Below the pieces are notes generated by a model that saw only the letters and a list, made by a program, of their open reading frames with translations, was not told where the DNA came from and did not search any database. This document shows, piece by piece, positions 6,977 to 14,417 of a DNA stretch of 21,906 nt. Location of the stretch: contig JANYDZ010000625.1 of NCBI GenBank assembly GCA_025363375.1, positions 1-21,906 on the forward strand, given 5' to 3'. Source of the DNA: Hyphomicrobiales bacterium (GTDB lineage Bacteria; Pseudomonadota; Alphaproteobacteria; Rhizobiales; Beijerinckiaceae). The number at the start of each line of letters is the position of its first letter. The stretch's first letter is position 1. The position numbers and the translations under genes were made by a program.

Positions 6977-7929
6977 TTGGAGACCCTCGCCCATTTGTCC
7001 ACGTCCTCCCGCATGATCCCGCTTAGAAACTCCGGCGTCCCGCCGACGATGTTGAATCCGAGCGACAGCAGCTTGTCCTGCATTTCCGGGGTTTTCAGAA
7101 TGGCGTTCACGTCGGCGTTGACGCGCGCGACAATTTCCTTCGGCGTGTTCTTCGGCGCGAAAACGCCAAACCACGTGGACGGCTCCACCAACGCGATGCC
7201 GAGTTCCTTGAACGTTGGCGTATTCGGCAATTCGCGCGCGCGCGCTTCGCCGGACACCGCGAGCGGCCTGACATTGCCGCCCTTGATCACGCCCAACTGG
7301 CCGCCAAGGGTCGATATCCACATGCTGATGCGCGAGGAGGACGTATCGGCCTGCAATTGGCCCACGTTCGTATAGGGCACATGCTGCGCGCGCAGGCCCG
7401 TGAGATCGGACAGCAGCACCGTCGCCAGATGTCCACTCGAGCCTATGCCAAGCGAGCCGTAATTGAGAGCGCCGGGCCTGGCCTTCCCATCCGCGATCAG
7501 CTCCGGCGCGGATTTGTAGGGCGAATCTTTCCCCACCATCAAAACATCCTGCGCATAGCCGACGAACACGATCGGCGCGAAATCCTGCAACGGATCGAGA
7601 TTGGGGATTGGCAGCAGCGTCACATTGGCGGTCAACGGTTGTCCGCCCATATGCAATGTATAGCCGTCGGGCGCGGCCTGCGCGGCGGCCACCGCCCCGA
7701 TATTTCCGCCGGCGCCCGGGCGGTTCTCGACGACCACGCCCTGTTTCCATTTCTCCGAAAGCTTGTCGGAGAGAATGCGCGTCAACGTGTCGATGGTGCC
7801 GCCCGTGCCGAACGCCACGATCATTTTTACCGGGCGTTCGGGATAGGTCTGCGCGCACGCGGGCGAACAAGCAGCCAACCCGCTTGCGGCCGCAAACACG
7901 GCGCGGCCAAACACTTGCGTCAATCGCAT
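6952..7929 (-). CDS. Bug family tripartite tricarboxylate transporter substrate-binding protein
   Basis: This 325-residue protein is a canonical Bug receptor. The chosen ATG at 7929 has GGGAGGAATTG directly upstream, whereas an in-frame start at 7968 would add 13 residues and leave that strong ribosome-binding site inside the gene. The signal peptide MRLTQVFGRAVFAAASGLAACSPACA precedes the mature start QTYPERPVKMIVAFGTGGTIDTLTRIL. Further family signatures are VENRPGAGGNIGAVAAAQAAPDGYTL, LNYGSLGIGSSGHLATVLL, HVPYTNVG and STWFGVFAPKNTPKEIV. It lacks tctA/tctB neighbours. It forms a pair with the variant Bug gene that starts 9 nt beyond its stop, and follows curA with a 66-bp gap holding a GC hairpin. 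Ligand unknown. Confidence 0.9.
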   Translation of the reverse strand: MRLTQVFGRAVFAAASGLAACSPACAQTYPERPVKMIVAFGTGGTIDTLTRILSDKLSEKWKQGVVVENRPGAGGNIGAVAAAQAAPDGYTLHMGGQPLTANVTLLPIPNLDPLQDFAPIVFVGYAQDVLMVGKDSPYKSAPELIADGKARPGALNYGSLGIGSSGHLATVLLSDLTGLRAQHVPYTNVGQLQADTSSSRISMWISTLGGQLGVIKGGNVRPLAVSGEARARELPNTPTFKELGIALVEPSTWFGVFAPKNTPKEIVARVNADVNAILKTPEMQDKLLSLGFNIVGGTPEFLSGIMREDVDKWARVSKSPAYSAQ

Positions 7930-7970
7930 CAATTCCTCCCGGCGAAACGCGCGCAAACTGCCACACATCG

Positions 7971-7991
7971 CGGCGCGCGCAAAGCGCGCCG
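7971..7991 (-). terminator. 8-bp GC hairpin just after curA
   Basis: The arms cggcgcgc (7971-7978) and gcgcgccg (7984-7991) flank a 5-nt loop, starting 4 nt past the curA TGA on the minus strand. No T-run follows, so it is not a textbook intrinsic terminator. It may be a Rho-pause, processing or stabilising structure between curA and the Bug pair. Confidence 0.4.
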
Positions 7992-7995
7992 GCGC

Positions 7996-9000
7996 TCACA
8001 CGAGTTTGACCAGTTGCTTGCCGAAATTGCCGCCCTTCAACATTGCAAAAAACGCGTCCGGCGCGGAGTCTATTCCCTGCGCCACGCTCTCGCGCCATTT
8101 CAACTGGCCCGACTTCGCATAGGCGCCAAGCTCGCGCAGCGCCCGCGGCCACAGATCCATGTGATCGCTGACAATAAAGCCCCGCATTGTCGCCCGCTTG
8201 TCGAGCATCACGCGCATATCCGCCAGCGGCGTCGGAGTGCCGTCGTAGCCCGAGGCGACAAGGCCGCAGACGGCGATGCGCGCAAACGCGTTCAGATTGC
8301 GCATCGACTGCGCGAAAGGCGCGCCGCCGACATTCTCGAACAGTCCGTCTATGCCGTTCGGCAGCGCCGCCTTGAGAAGGGCGGCGAAATCCGGCGCGCG
8401 ATGATCGACGCAGGCATCATAGCCAAGCTCGTCGCGCGCATACGCGCACTTTTGCGCTCCGCCCGCGACGCCGACGACCCGCGCGTCCGCGATCTTCGCC
8501 AGTTGCCCGACGACCGAACCCACGGCGCCCGTCGCCGCGGAGACAACGACCGTTTCTCCCGGCTTTGGCGCGATGATCTGGCGCAGTCCGTACCACGCGG
8601 TCACACCGGGCATGCCGAGGGCGCCGAGATAGGCCTGCATCGGCGCGCTTTGCGCGTCGATCTTGCGCATGTCGCCGCCATCGGATTTCGAAAAAATCTG
8701 CCACCCACCCGTTAAATTGACGAAGTCGCCAACCGCAAAGCGCGGATGACGCGAAGCCACGATCTCGCCGACGGTGCGCCCTGTCATGACCTCTCCCAAC
8801 GCTTGCGGCGCCGCATAGGACGCGGCCGCGTTCATGCGGCCCCGCATATAGGGATCAAGCGAGAGGTAGTGATTGCGAACCAGCGCCTCGCCTTCGGCGA
8901 GTTCATCCGTATCGCGTTCAAACAGTTGAAAATTATGCGCTCCGGCTGGATTGTCCCGGGTTGGACGCGTCGCGAAGATGAACCCTCTGTTGCGCGGCAT
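7996..9000 (-). CDS. curA: NADPH-dependent oxidoreductase, CurA/prostaglandin-reductase-like (MDR superfamily)
   Basis: This 334-residue, zinc-independent medium-chain reductase would be cytosolic and NADPH-using, reducing the double bond of alpha,beta-unsaturated ketones or aldehydes. The N-terminal segment YLSLDPYMRGRM (45-56) is the hallmark of the CurA/PTGR group. The Rossmann fingerprint AATGAVGSVVGQLAK is at 155-169, where most relatives have AASGAVG. GLFENVGG near 219-226 is another family block, and the C-terminus GGNFGKQLVKL is characteristic. None of the zinc-binding cysteine patterns of alcohol dehydrogenases is seen. A GGGAG box 6 nt before the ATG supports the start, 23 bp after the murI stop, so the two are likely co-transcribed. 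The true substrate is unknown and the symbol is by family only. Confidence 0.85.
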   Translation of the reverse strand: MPRNRGFIFATRPTRDNPAGAHNFQLFERDTDELAEGEALVRNHYLSLDPYMRGRMNAAASYAAPQALGEVMTGRTVGEIVASRHPRFAVGDFVNLTGGWQIFSKSDGGDMRKIDAQSAPMQAYLGALGMPGVTAWYGLRQIIAPKPGETVVVSAATGAVGSVVGQLAKIADARVVGVAGGAQKCAYARDELGYDACVDHRAPDFAALLKAALPNGIDGLFENVGGAPFAQSMRNLNAFARIAVCGLVASGYDGTPTPLADMRVMLDKRATMRGFIVSDHMDLWPRALRELGAYAKSGQLKWRESVAQGIDSAPDAFFAMLKGGNFGKQLVKLV

Positions 9001-9023
9001 GTCATGCTCCCAAATCAGATGGT

Positions 9024-9857
9024 TTATATTGTATCTATTTTCACGAATTCAAGATTAATCGCTCGAATAAGAAATTTCAATCGACCGTCTGGAGTTCGAT
9101 TGCTGGTCAAAATAAACTGTCCGTTGTCGATCGAGCGCGCGTCCGGCAAGGCGGCGAAACCCTTGTCGATCAGGAGCCGCTCCGCCTGGCGGGCGATGGC
9201 GGGCGCGGGATCGACCCATTCGACTTCCCAGGGAGCCAGCCGCCTGAATGCCTCGAGCAGCAGGGGATAATGCGTGCAGGCGAGCACAATATGATCCGTC
9301 CGCCGCCCGCCGCGCTCCACAAAACACGGAGCAATTTCGCGCGTGATGTCCGCGTCCTCCAACATGCCGCCGCGCAAAAACACCTCGGCAAGAGTCGCCA
9401 GACGGCGCGAGCCGACAAGGCTCACTTCGCAATGCCCGGCGAATGCCTCGACAAGGTCGCGCGTATAATCGCGCGCCACGGTGCCAGGCGTCGCCAGCAC
9501 GGAAATCATGCGCGAACGCGAACGTTCCGCCGCGGGCTTGACCGCCGGCACCGTGCCGACAAAACGTATCCCCGGCCAGGCGGCGCGCAATGGCGGCAGC
9601 ACCAGCGTCGAAGCCGTGTTGCACGCGATCACGACGACATCCGGCGCCCGCGCGTCGACAAGAGGCGCCAACACTTTGGCCACGCGGGCGATCAGAACCC
9701 TCGCAGGCATCTCGCCATAGGGAAACACCGCGTCGTCGGCGACATACCGGTAGCGCGCGCGCGGAAGCAAGCTCACGAGTTCGCGGAACACGGTGAGGCC
9801 GCCGAGGCCGGAATCGAAAACGAGGATATCGGGCGCGTCTGTTTTCAAGCTTTTCAT
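9024..9857 (-). CDS. murI: Glutamate racemase MurI
   Basis: This 277-residue cofactor-independent racemase makes D-glutamate for peptidoglycan. The N-terminal motif FDSGLGGLTVFREL is at 14-27. The two catalytic cysteines are in VIACNTAST (Cys79) and LACTHYPLL (Cys194). FPYGEMP near 45-51 and GTVPAVKPA near 101-109 are further family blocks, so all active-site elements appear intact. The C-terminus is AT-richer than the surroundings and ends FVKIDTI. The ribosome-binding site is weak. A start at 9861 in another frame overlaps but encodes no recognisable protein. It follows the large hydrolase gene by 47 bp and precedes curA by 23 bp. Confidence 0.95.
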   Translation of the reverse strand: MKSLKTDAPDILVFDSGLGGLTVFRELVSLLPRARYRYVADDAVFPYGEMPARVLIARVAKVLAPLVDARAPDVVVIACNTASTLVLPPLRAAWPGIRFVGTVPAVKPAAERSRSRMISVLATPGTVARDYTRDLVEAFAGHCEVSLVGSRRLATLAEVFLRGGMLEDADITREIAPCFVERGGRRTDHIVLACTHYPLLLEAFRRLAPWEVEWVDPAPAIARQAERLLIDKGFAALPDARSIDNGQFILTSNRTPDGRLKFLIRAINLEFVKIDTI

Positions 9858-9886
9858 TCATAACGCGCAGGGCGGCAAAAGCCAAT

Positions 9887-9916
9887 TGCTCACTCTTCAG
9901 GTGCTCACTCTTCAGG
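9887..9916. repeat. 15-bp perfect tandem duplication over a stop codon
   Basis: tgctcactcttcagg occurs at 9887-9901 and again, immediately adjacent, at 9902-9916. On the minus strand the first copy read ends the large hydrolase gene (Pro-Glu-Glu-stop), and the second repeats the same five codons in frame after the stop, leaving two identical stop contexts. Confidence 0.9.
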
Positions 9917-12364
9917 TTTGATTTGAACCGGCGCCGGGACGACGGGCGCCGGCGGGCGCGTCGGCTCATCCATCACCAATTGGTTCATCGCGCAGATGAA
10001 AGCCGAGACAAGATAGCCGTCGTGCTGGGCAAGCACGTCGTCGGAGGCGCGGATGTTCCAGAACGGATCATTGGCGCGCGTGATCGGATTGATGCCGGAC
10101 AGCATGTAGCCGTGCGTGATGCGCGCGCGCAAATGCTTCCCGCTTGGGCGCGGCGCCGCCGTGTCCGGCGCGATGGGGCCCGCGAGCATGTCGCTGTCCC
10201 ATTGCGCGCCCGGCGGATTGCGTTTGGCGCGGCGCGCCCGCGTCAGCCAGTCGTGGCTGATCGGACATTCCGCGGCGGCCGCGTGGGGAATCTGATCGTA
10301 CTCGACGATGGCTTCTTCTGATTCCGGAAGCCTGTTCTCCCGCTGGCCGCTGCTGCGAATTTCATGGGTCGTTCCATAGGGGCGCGCCGAGAGAATGTCG
10401 TCATACAACGTGCCGACGGGAGAGCGCGGCGGATCGACGTGGCCAATTGTGCGCGTCTGCTCGATGTCGGTGTTTTGAAACGGGAATTGCCGCAGGGTCT
10501 CGGCGAGTTGATGCAGAACCCTGGCTGACAAGGGCCCATCTGCGGAATCCACCCGCGACTTGCCGCCGCAATATTCGGCAAGGGAATTGTTGTTGGCGCG
10601 CCGCTCGGCAAGCCCCTCCAGCAGATCGGCGGCGGGCCGAAAATCGAATCTGAACAAAGGAAACAGATCGTGCGTCGCCCAGTCGTATTCGACGCCATCG
10701 GCGCGTTTCCCGTTCGCTTCTTTAATGGTTTTGGACAATTCCCACTTTTCTCCTTTGCCCGCTCTGGCAGCCTCGGCCTCCTCGGCGGCGGAGAAGGCGC
10801 AGTCCTCAGCCCTGACGCCGCCCGACGGCCAGGCGAAAGCGGCGGTCACGGAAACAACAGCCGGCCGCTGATGCGGCGCGAAATAGCCCATGCTGTCGTC
10901 GATTTCCTTGTCGGTTCCGTCGATCTTGCGAAACACCATTTTTTCAAAGATCGGCCGCTGGATATCCGTCCATTTTGAAGCCTCCGCCGCCGGATTGATC
11001 AACACCGTGAGATTGCCGATAGGCGGATCGAAATATTGCCCGCCCTGATGACGACCGACGCGCTTGAGCAAATCGTCCTTGAGGGCCGTGGCGAGCATGT
11101 TGCCGCCGAGACTGTGCCCGAACACGATCAGGCGATTGTGTTTATCGGACTCCGGCCGCGTGGTGTCGCCGGGATTGCCGAGCGAAGCTTCAATGGATCG
11201 CAGCGCCATGCGCACACGCGGCGCCAGATCCTCGCTGACGGGCTTGCGGTCGAACAGCGTCAACGCCGCCGCGACATTGGCGATCCCGGCGCCCCAGTCC
11301 GGCAGAAATCCGGACCAGTACGGCGTGCATGGCTTTTCGGCGGTCTCTCCGCCGCAAACAAACTTCGCATCCAGCCAATTTCCCAGTTGCTCGAAGGGGC
11401 GGCGGATCGCCGGCTCGTCCACCCGGGCGCCGCGCCAGCCGATATAGACCGCCGTCACCTCGCGGTCGCATTGATCTTTCTCGCCCTGATCGCATCGCTC
11501 GCGCAGAAAACGCGCGGCGTGCGCCGCATAGACCCGCAAGTCCGACACGTTGCCGTCGCCGACACTGGCGTTGTGGCGCCAGCCGTGAATGAACACTATG
11601 ACATAATTGACTTTTCCATTGCCGTTTCGATGCGTCTCCCTGCCGTCCTTGACGGCGTTCAGATGTTGCGTCAGCGCCCGCAACTGCGTAATCGGCTCCT
11701 GCTCGGTGAACCTGGGGCGCGCGCCGGGTCGGGAGCTGGAATCGGGCTTCAGCACAACCTTCCTGTTCAGTTCCGCCGCGCTGTATGGCTGCCCGGACGC
11801 CTTGATCAGATCGAAGGACCCACCCGCCTCGTTGAACTCGACAAACGACAATGTGTAACGCAATGGATCCCTCTGCGGCGGCGCATCCTCCCGCGCCGGA
11901 CCCGCGCTCGCAAGCCGGTATGGAATTTCGTGGCGCTGCAGCGCGCATTGCAGCTTATTCTCCCAGCCGCCCACCGGATCCTCTTCGATCGCGCGCATTT
12001 CGTCGTTGCCGCTTTCCGCCAGGATGCTCCACCCGGACGACGCGTGACGATCGCAGACGGGCGAAAGCGGATCGATGGCCCGGTAGGGAACGTCGCTCGG
12101 CGTGTTGAAGGAGAAATACCCGACGCAGGCGATGGCCAGCACTACGGCGAAAGCGCGCGTGAAAAAACCCATCGCTTTGCGCAGAGCGCGCCAGACGAAT
12201 TGCACGAACAATTGCGCGAACCGCAGCGCAAGATTGAACAGAAAAAACGCGAACGCCAACGCAAAACCCGCGCGCGCTGCAAAGCCTGATCCTGTCACGG
12301 CGAGCCCCAATGCGTGAGATTGGTTCAGGCTCACATCTCCGCGCCGCCGGATCAATCCATACAA
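9905..12364 (-). CDS. Large membrane-anchored alpha/beta-hydrolase-like protein of unknown function
   Basis: The protein has up to 819 residues if translation begins at the TTG at 12364; the true start is uncertain. Other options are GTG codons near 12334 and 12298 or the ATG of MGFFTRAFAVV. Two hydrophobic segments (about residues 28-60 and 68-90) anchor it in the membrane. The rest, starting FNTPSDVPYRAIDPLSPVCD, is hydrophilic. VNYVIVFIHGWRHN (HGW 260-262) resembles an oxyanion-hole strand, and LIVFGHSLGGNMLATAL (416-421) is the nucleophile elbow with Ser418. LTVLINPA follows as a likely next core strand. A C-terminal histidine (THGYMLSGIN, about 751, or AQHDGY) may complete the triad, but this is unproven. 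Several cysteines (CDQGEKDQCD, VCGGETAEKPC) could form disulfides if periplasmic. Substrate unknown. Confidence 0.75.
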   Translation of the reverse strand: MYGLIRRRGDVSLNQSHALGLAVTGSGFAARAGFALAFAFFLFNLALRFAQLFVQFVWRALRKAMGFFTRAFAVVLAIACVGYFSFNTPSDVPYRAIDPLSPVCDRHASSGWSILAESGNDEMRAIEEDPVGGWENKLQCALQRHEIPYRLASAGPAREDAPPQRDPLRYTLSFVEFNEAGGSFDLIKASGQPYSAAELNRKVVLKPDSSSRPGARPRFTEQEPITQLRALTQHLNAVKDGRETHRNGNGKVNYVIVFIHGWRHNASVGDGNVSDLRVYAAHAARFLRERCDQGEKDQCDREVTAVYIGWRGARVDEPAIRRPFEQLGNWLDAKFVCGGETAEKPCTPYWSGFLPDWGAGIANVAAALTLFDRKPVSEDLAPRVRMALRSIEASLGNPGDTTRPESDKHNRLIVFGHSLGGNMLATALKDDLLKRVGRHQGGQYFDPPIGNLTVLINPAAEASKWTDIQRPIFEKMVFRKIDGTDKEIDDSMGYFAPHQRPAVVSVTAAFAWPSGGVRAEDCAFSAAEEAEAARAGKGEKWELSKTIKEANGKRADGVEYDWATHDLFPLFRFDFRPAADLLEGLAERRANNNSLAEYCGGKSRVDSADGPLSARVLHQLAETLRQFPFQNTDIEQTRTIGHVDPPRSPVGTLYDDILSARPYGTTHEIRSSGQRENRLPESEEAIVEYDQIPHAAAAECPISHDWLTRARRAKRNPPGAQWDSDMLAGPIAPDTAAPRPSGKHLRARITHGYMLSGINPITRANDPFWNIRASDDVLAQHDGYLVSAFICAMNQLVMDEPTRPPAPVVPAPVQIKPEE

Positions 12365-12425
12365 ATCAAGGGATCGGCCTGTATCAAAAACCTGCGGCCG
12401 CCCGCGCCGGAACGAGCCGCCGCGC

Positions 12426-13394
12426 CTATTCGAGCTTGATTCCGGCTTTTTGGATGATCGGCCCCCATTTGGCCAGATCGCTGCGTGTCAATTCGCCGAG
12501 CGCCGCGGGCCCGCCCTGCATCGGCTCGACTCCAAGGCCGGCAAGTTTGGCTTTGACGGCGGGCGTCGCGAGAATCGCCGCGATCTCCCGATTGAGCTTT
12601 TCGATTATTTCCTTCGGCGTGCCCGCCGGCGCGTAAACACCGAACCAGGTGCTCGCCTCAAAACCTGCGACGCCCGCCTCAATGGCGGTGGGAACATCGG
12701 GCAATACGCTGGAGCGCTGGGCGCCCGTCGTCGCCAGCGCCCGCACGCCGCCGCCTTTGACGTGCGGCGCGCCGGTCAGGACGAAATCGAAAAACACCGG
12801 CACCTGCCCCGCGAGCACGTCCACCATCGCAAGCGGGTTGCCGCGATAGGGCACATGCAAAAGATCGATGCCCGTCTGGGCCTTGAAAAGTTCGACCGCC
12901 AGATGATTGGTCGTGCCAAATCCGGCGGATGCGTAGTTGACCGCCCCCGGCTTCGCCTTTGCCGCCGCGATCAGTTCGCCCAGCGTTTTGGCGGGAAACG
13001 AAGGATGCACGACGACCACCATGGGAATCGAACCGACCAGCGTCACCGGCTCGAAATCCTTCACAGGATCGAAAGTGAGCTTTGCGTAAAGCGCCGGCGC
13101 GATCGCGATCGAGCTCGGCGTCACCAGCAACGTCGCGCCGTCCGGCGCGGCCCGCGCCACAGCGTCCGTGCCGATGTTGCCGCCGGCGCCCGTGCGGTTC
13201 TCCACGACGAACGGCTGACCAAGCCGTTCCTGCAATTCCTGTCCAATGATGCGCGACAAGGTATCGGCGGAACCGCCGCCCGGAAAAGGCACAACGAGTT
13301 TGACCGATCTTGTTGGCCAGGTTTGAGCCTGTGCGGGAACAAGGCACGCCAGCAGGCCCGCCGCGGCCCAAACAATAGATCTTGTGCGCGTCAT
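12426..13394 (-). CDS. Bug family tripartite tricarboxylate transporter substrate-binding protein
   Basis: This 322-residue protein is a canonical periplasmic Bug receptor. The ATG at 13394 is preceded by AGGAGAAGTTC, a strong ribosome-binding site; an in-frame start at 13430 is less likely. The signal peptide MTRTRSIVWAAAGLLACLVPAQA precedes the mature start QTWPTRSVKLVVPFPGGGSADTLSRII. Family hallmarks are VVENRTGAGGNIGTDAVARAAPDGATLL, KPGAVNYASAGFGTTNHLAVELFKA, HVPYRGNPLAMVDVLAGQVPVFFD and STWFGVYAPAGTPKEII. Among the five receptors here this one is closest to the textbook Bug pattern. It lies between two unrelated hydrolase genes with no TctA/TctB partner. A terminator-like hairpin sits just upstream (13425-13465). 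Confidence 0.92.
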   Translation of the reverse strand: MTRTRSIVWAAAGLLACLVPAQAQTWPTRSVKLVVPFPGGGSADTLSRIIGQELQERLGQPFVVENRTGAGGNIGTDAVARAAPDGATLLVTPSSIAIAPALYAKLTFDPVKDFEPVTLVGSIPMVVVVHPSFPAKTLGELIAAAKAKPGAVNYASAGFGTTNHLAVELFKAQTGIDLLHVPYRGNPLAMVDVLAGQVPVFFDFVLTGAPHVKGGGVRALATTGAQRSSVLPDVPTAIEAGVAGFEASTWFGVYAPAGTPKEIIEKLNREIAAILATPAVKAKLAGLGVEPMQGGPAALGELTRSDLAKWGPIIQKAGIKLE

Positions 13395-13424
13395 GAACTT
13401 CTCCTGCTTCGCGGCATCCGGCGC

Positions 13425-13465
13425 AAACAAGCGCGCTCCAGTCTAGCAGCCTATTGGAGGCGCGC
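13425..13465 (-). terminator. Candidate intrinsic terminator or attenuator after the alpha/beta hydrolase gene
   Basis: gcgcgctcca (13431-13440) pairs with tggag plus gcgcgc (13455-13465): ten base pairs with one bulged G at 13459 and a 14-nt loop. On the minus strand the stem is followed by TTGTTT (13430-13425), a T-rich tail as in Rho-independent terminators. It lies 20 bp past the hydrolase stop and 30 bp before the Bug start, so it could terminate or attenuate transcription between them. Confidence 0.5.
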
Positions 13466-13485
13466 GAAACGCGGCTTCCCGCCCT

Positions 13486-14343
13486 TCACGGCGATTTGAG
13501 CCTTCGCGCATCAAATTGCGCCCGCAGCCAATCGCCGACCTGCTCCATAGTCGCGGCGTCCTCGAGTACGAGATGTCCTTTGTCCGGCGTCGAGATAAAC
13601 GTCTTGGGCTCACGCGCGGCCTGAAACAATTCGCGCGCGTATTTGATTGGAACGATCACATCGCGCTCGCCGTGAACAAACAGGAGGGGCGCGCGCACGG
13701 ACTTGACGAACGTGTCGGATCTGACCCGGTCGAACATGATCAGACGCGCGGGAAATCCCCAGAATCTGTCCGCCAGAATATCCGAAGCCGCCGAGTAAGC
13801 GCCTTCAACCACGACGCAGGCCACGTCGCGCCGGCTGGCCAGATTGAGCGCGACGCCGGCGCCGTAGGATTCGCCCAGCAGCGCAATACGGTCGGGTGTG
13901 TAGCCAAGTTCAAGCGCCTTGAGCCAGGCGGCGTCCGCGTCCATGTAAAGTCCGGCCTCATCGGGCTCGCCGGTGGAACCGCCATAGCCCCGATATTCCA
14001 GCGCCAGCAACGAGAAGTCCTGCCTGGCGATGGCGCGCACCCGCGTCAGCGCCTCGCTGAGATTGCCGATATCGCCGTGCAGGTAGATGACCAGGGGGCG
14101 ACCAGGAAGCGGCGCATACCAGGCCACCAGCCGCTCGCCGTCCGCGGTCGCGATTTCGATGCCGCGGGCGCCGGCGCCAAGGCCGGCGTCCTCAAGCAAG
14201 GCCCGTTCCGGATCGGGAAAAAAAGGAACCCAGAAATAGCGGTAGGCGACCGCCGCCGTGCCGAATACATAGGTGACGACGACGACTGTCGCGAAGAAGA
14301 TGAAAGTTTCCCAAAGGGAGAAGGTCTTTTTTAACAATGGCAT
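13486..14343 (-). CDS. Membrane-anchored alpha/beta hydrolase (BEM46/ABHD13-like)
   Basis: The protein has 285 residues. One N-terminal transmembrane segment (about 12-36, ETFIFFATVVVVTYVFGTAAVAYRY) is followed by a hydrolase domain. YLHGDIGN (88-94) corresponds to the oxyanion HG motif, usually HGNAGN in this family. LEYRGYGGSTGEPDE (115-129) is strongly typical of BEM46-like enzymes. The catalytic triad can be read as Ser159 in LLGESYGAG, Asp228 in FVHGERDVIVP and His257 in DKGHLVL, so the enzyme looks complete. The substrate is unknown; relatives are esterases or thioesterases of poorly defined role. The gene lies 74 bp downstream of trmJ in the same direction, with only a weak ribosome-binding site (AGGCGCG). 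A terminator-like hairpin follows it. Confidence 0.85.
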   Translation of the reverse strand: MPLLKKTFSLWETFIFFATVVVVTYVFGTAAVAYRYFWVPFFPDPERALLEDAGLGAGARGIEIATADGERLVAWYAPLPGRPLVIYLHGDIGNLSEALTRVRAIARQDFSLLALEYRGYGGSTGEPDEAGLYMDADAAWLKALELGYTPDRIALLGESYGAGVALNLASRRDVACVVVEGAYSAASDILADRFWGFPARLIMFDRVRSDTFVKSVRAPLLFVHGERDVIVPIKYARELFQAAREPKTFISTPDKGHLVLEDAATMEQVGDWLRAQFDARRLKSP

Positions 14344-14417
14344 GATTCGCGCCTGAAGGAGACCGCAAATCTATACCAGCGCGACCCTTTCTGCTGAAGT
14401 TTCAATCCTCCGATCGC

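Noticed and set aside
7357..8715. Plus-strand open frame of about 450 codons
   Set aside because: It lies opposite the canonical Bug gene and curA, which have intact motifs and ribosome-binding sites; its translation is Arg/His-rich without recognisable domains.
11036..12289. Plus-strand open frame of about 417 codons
   Set aside because: It is antisense to the large hydrolase gene, whose GHSLGG and membrane segments support the minus strand.
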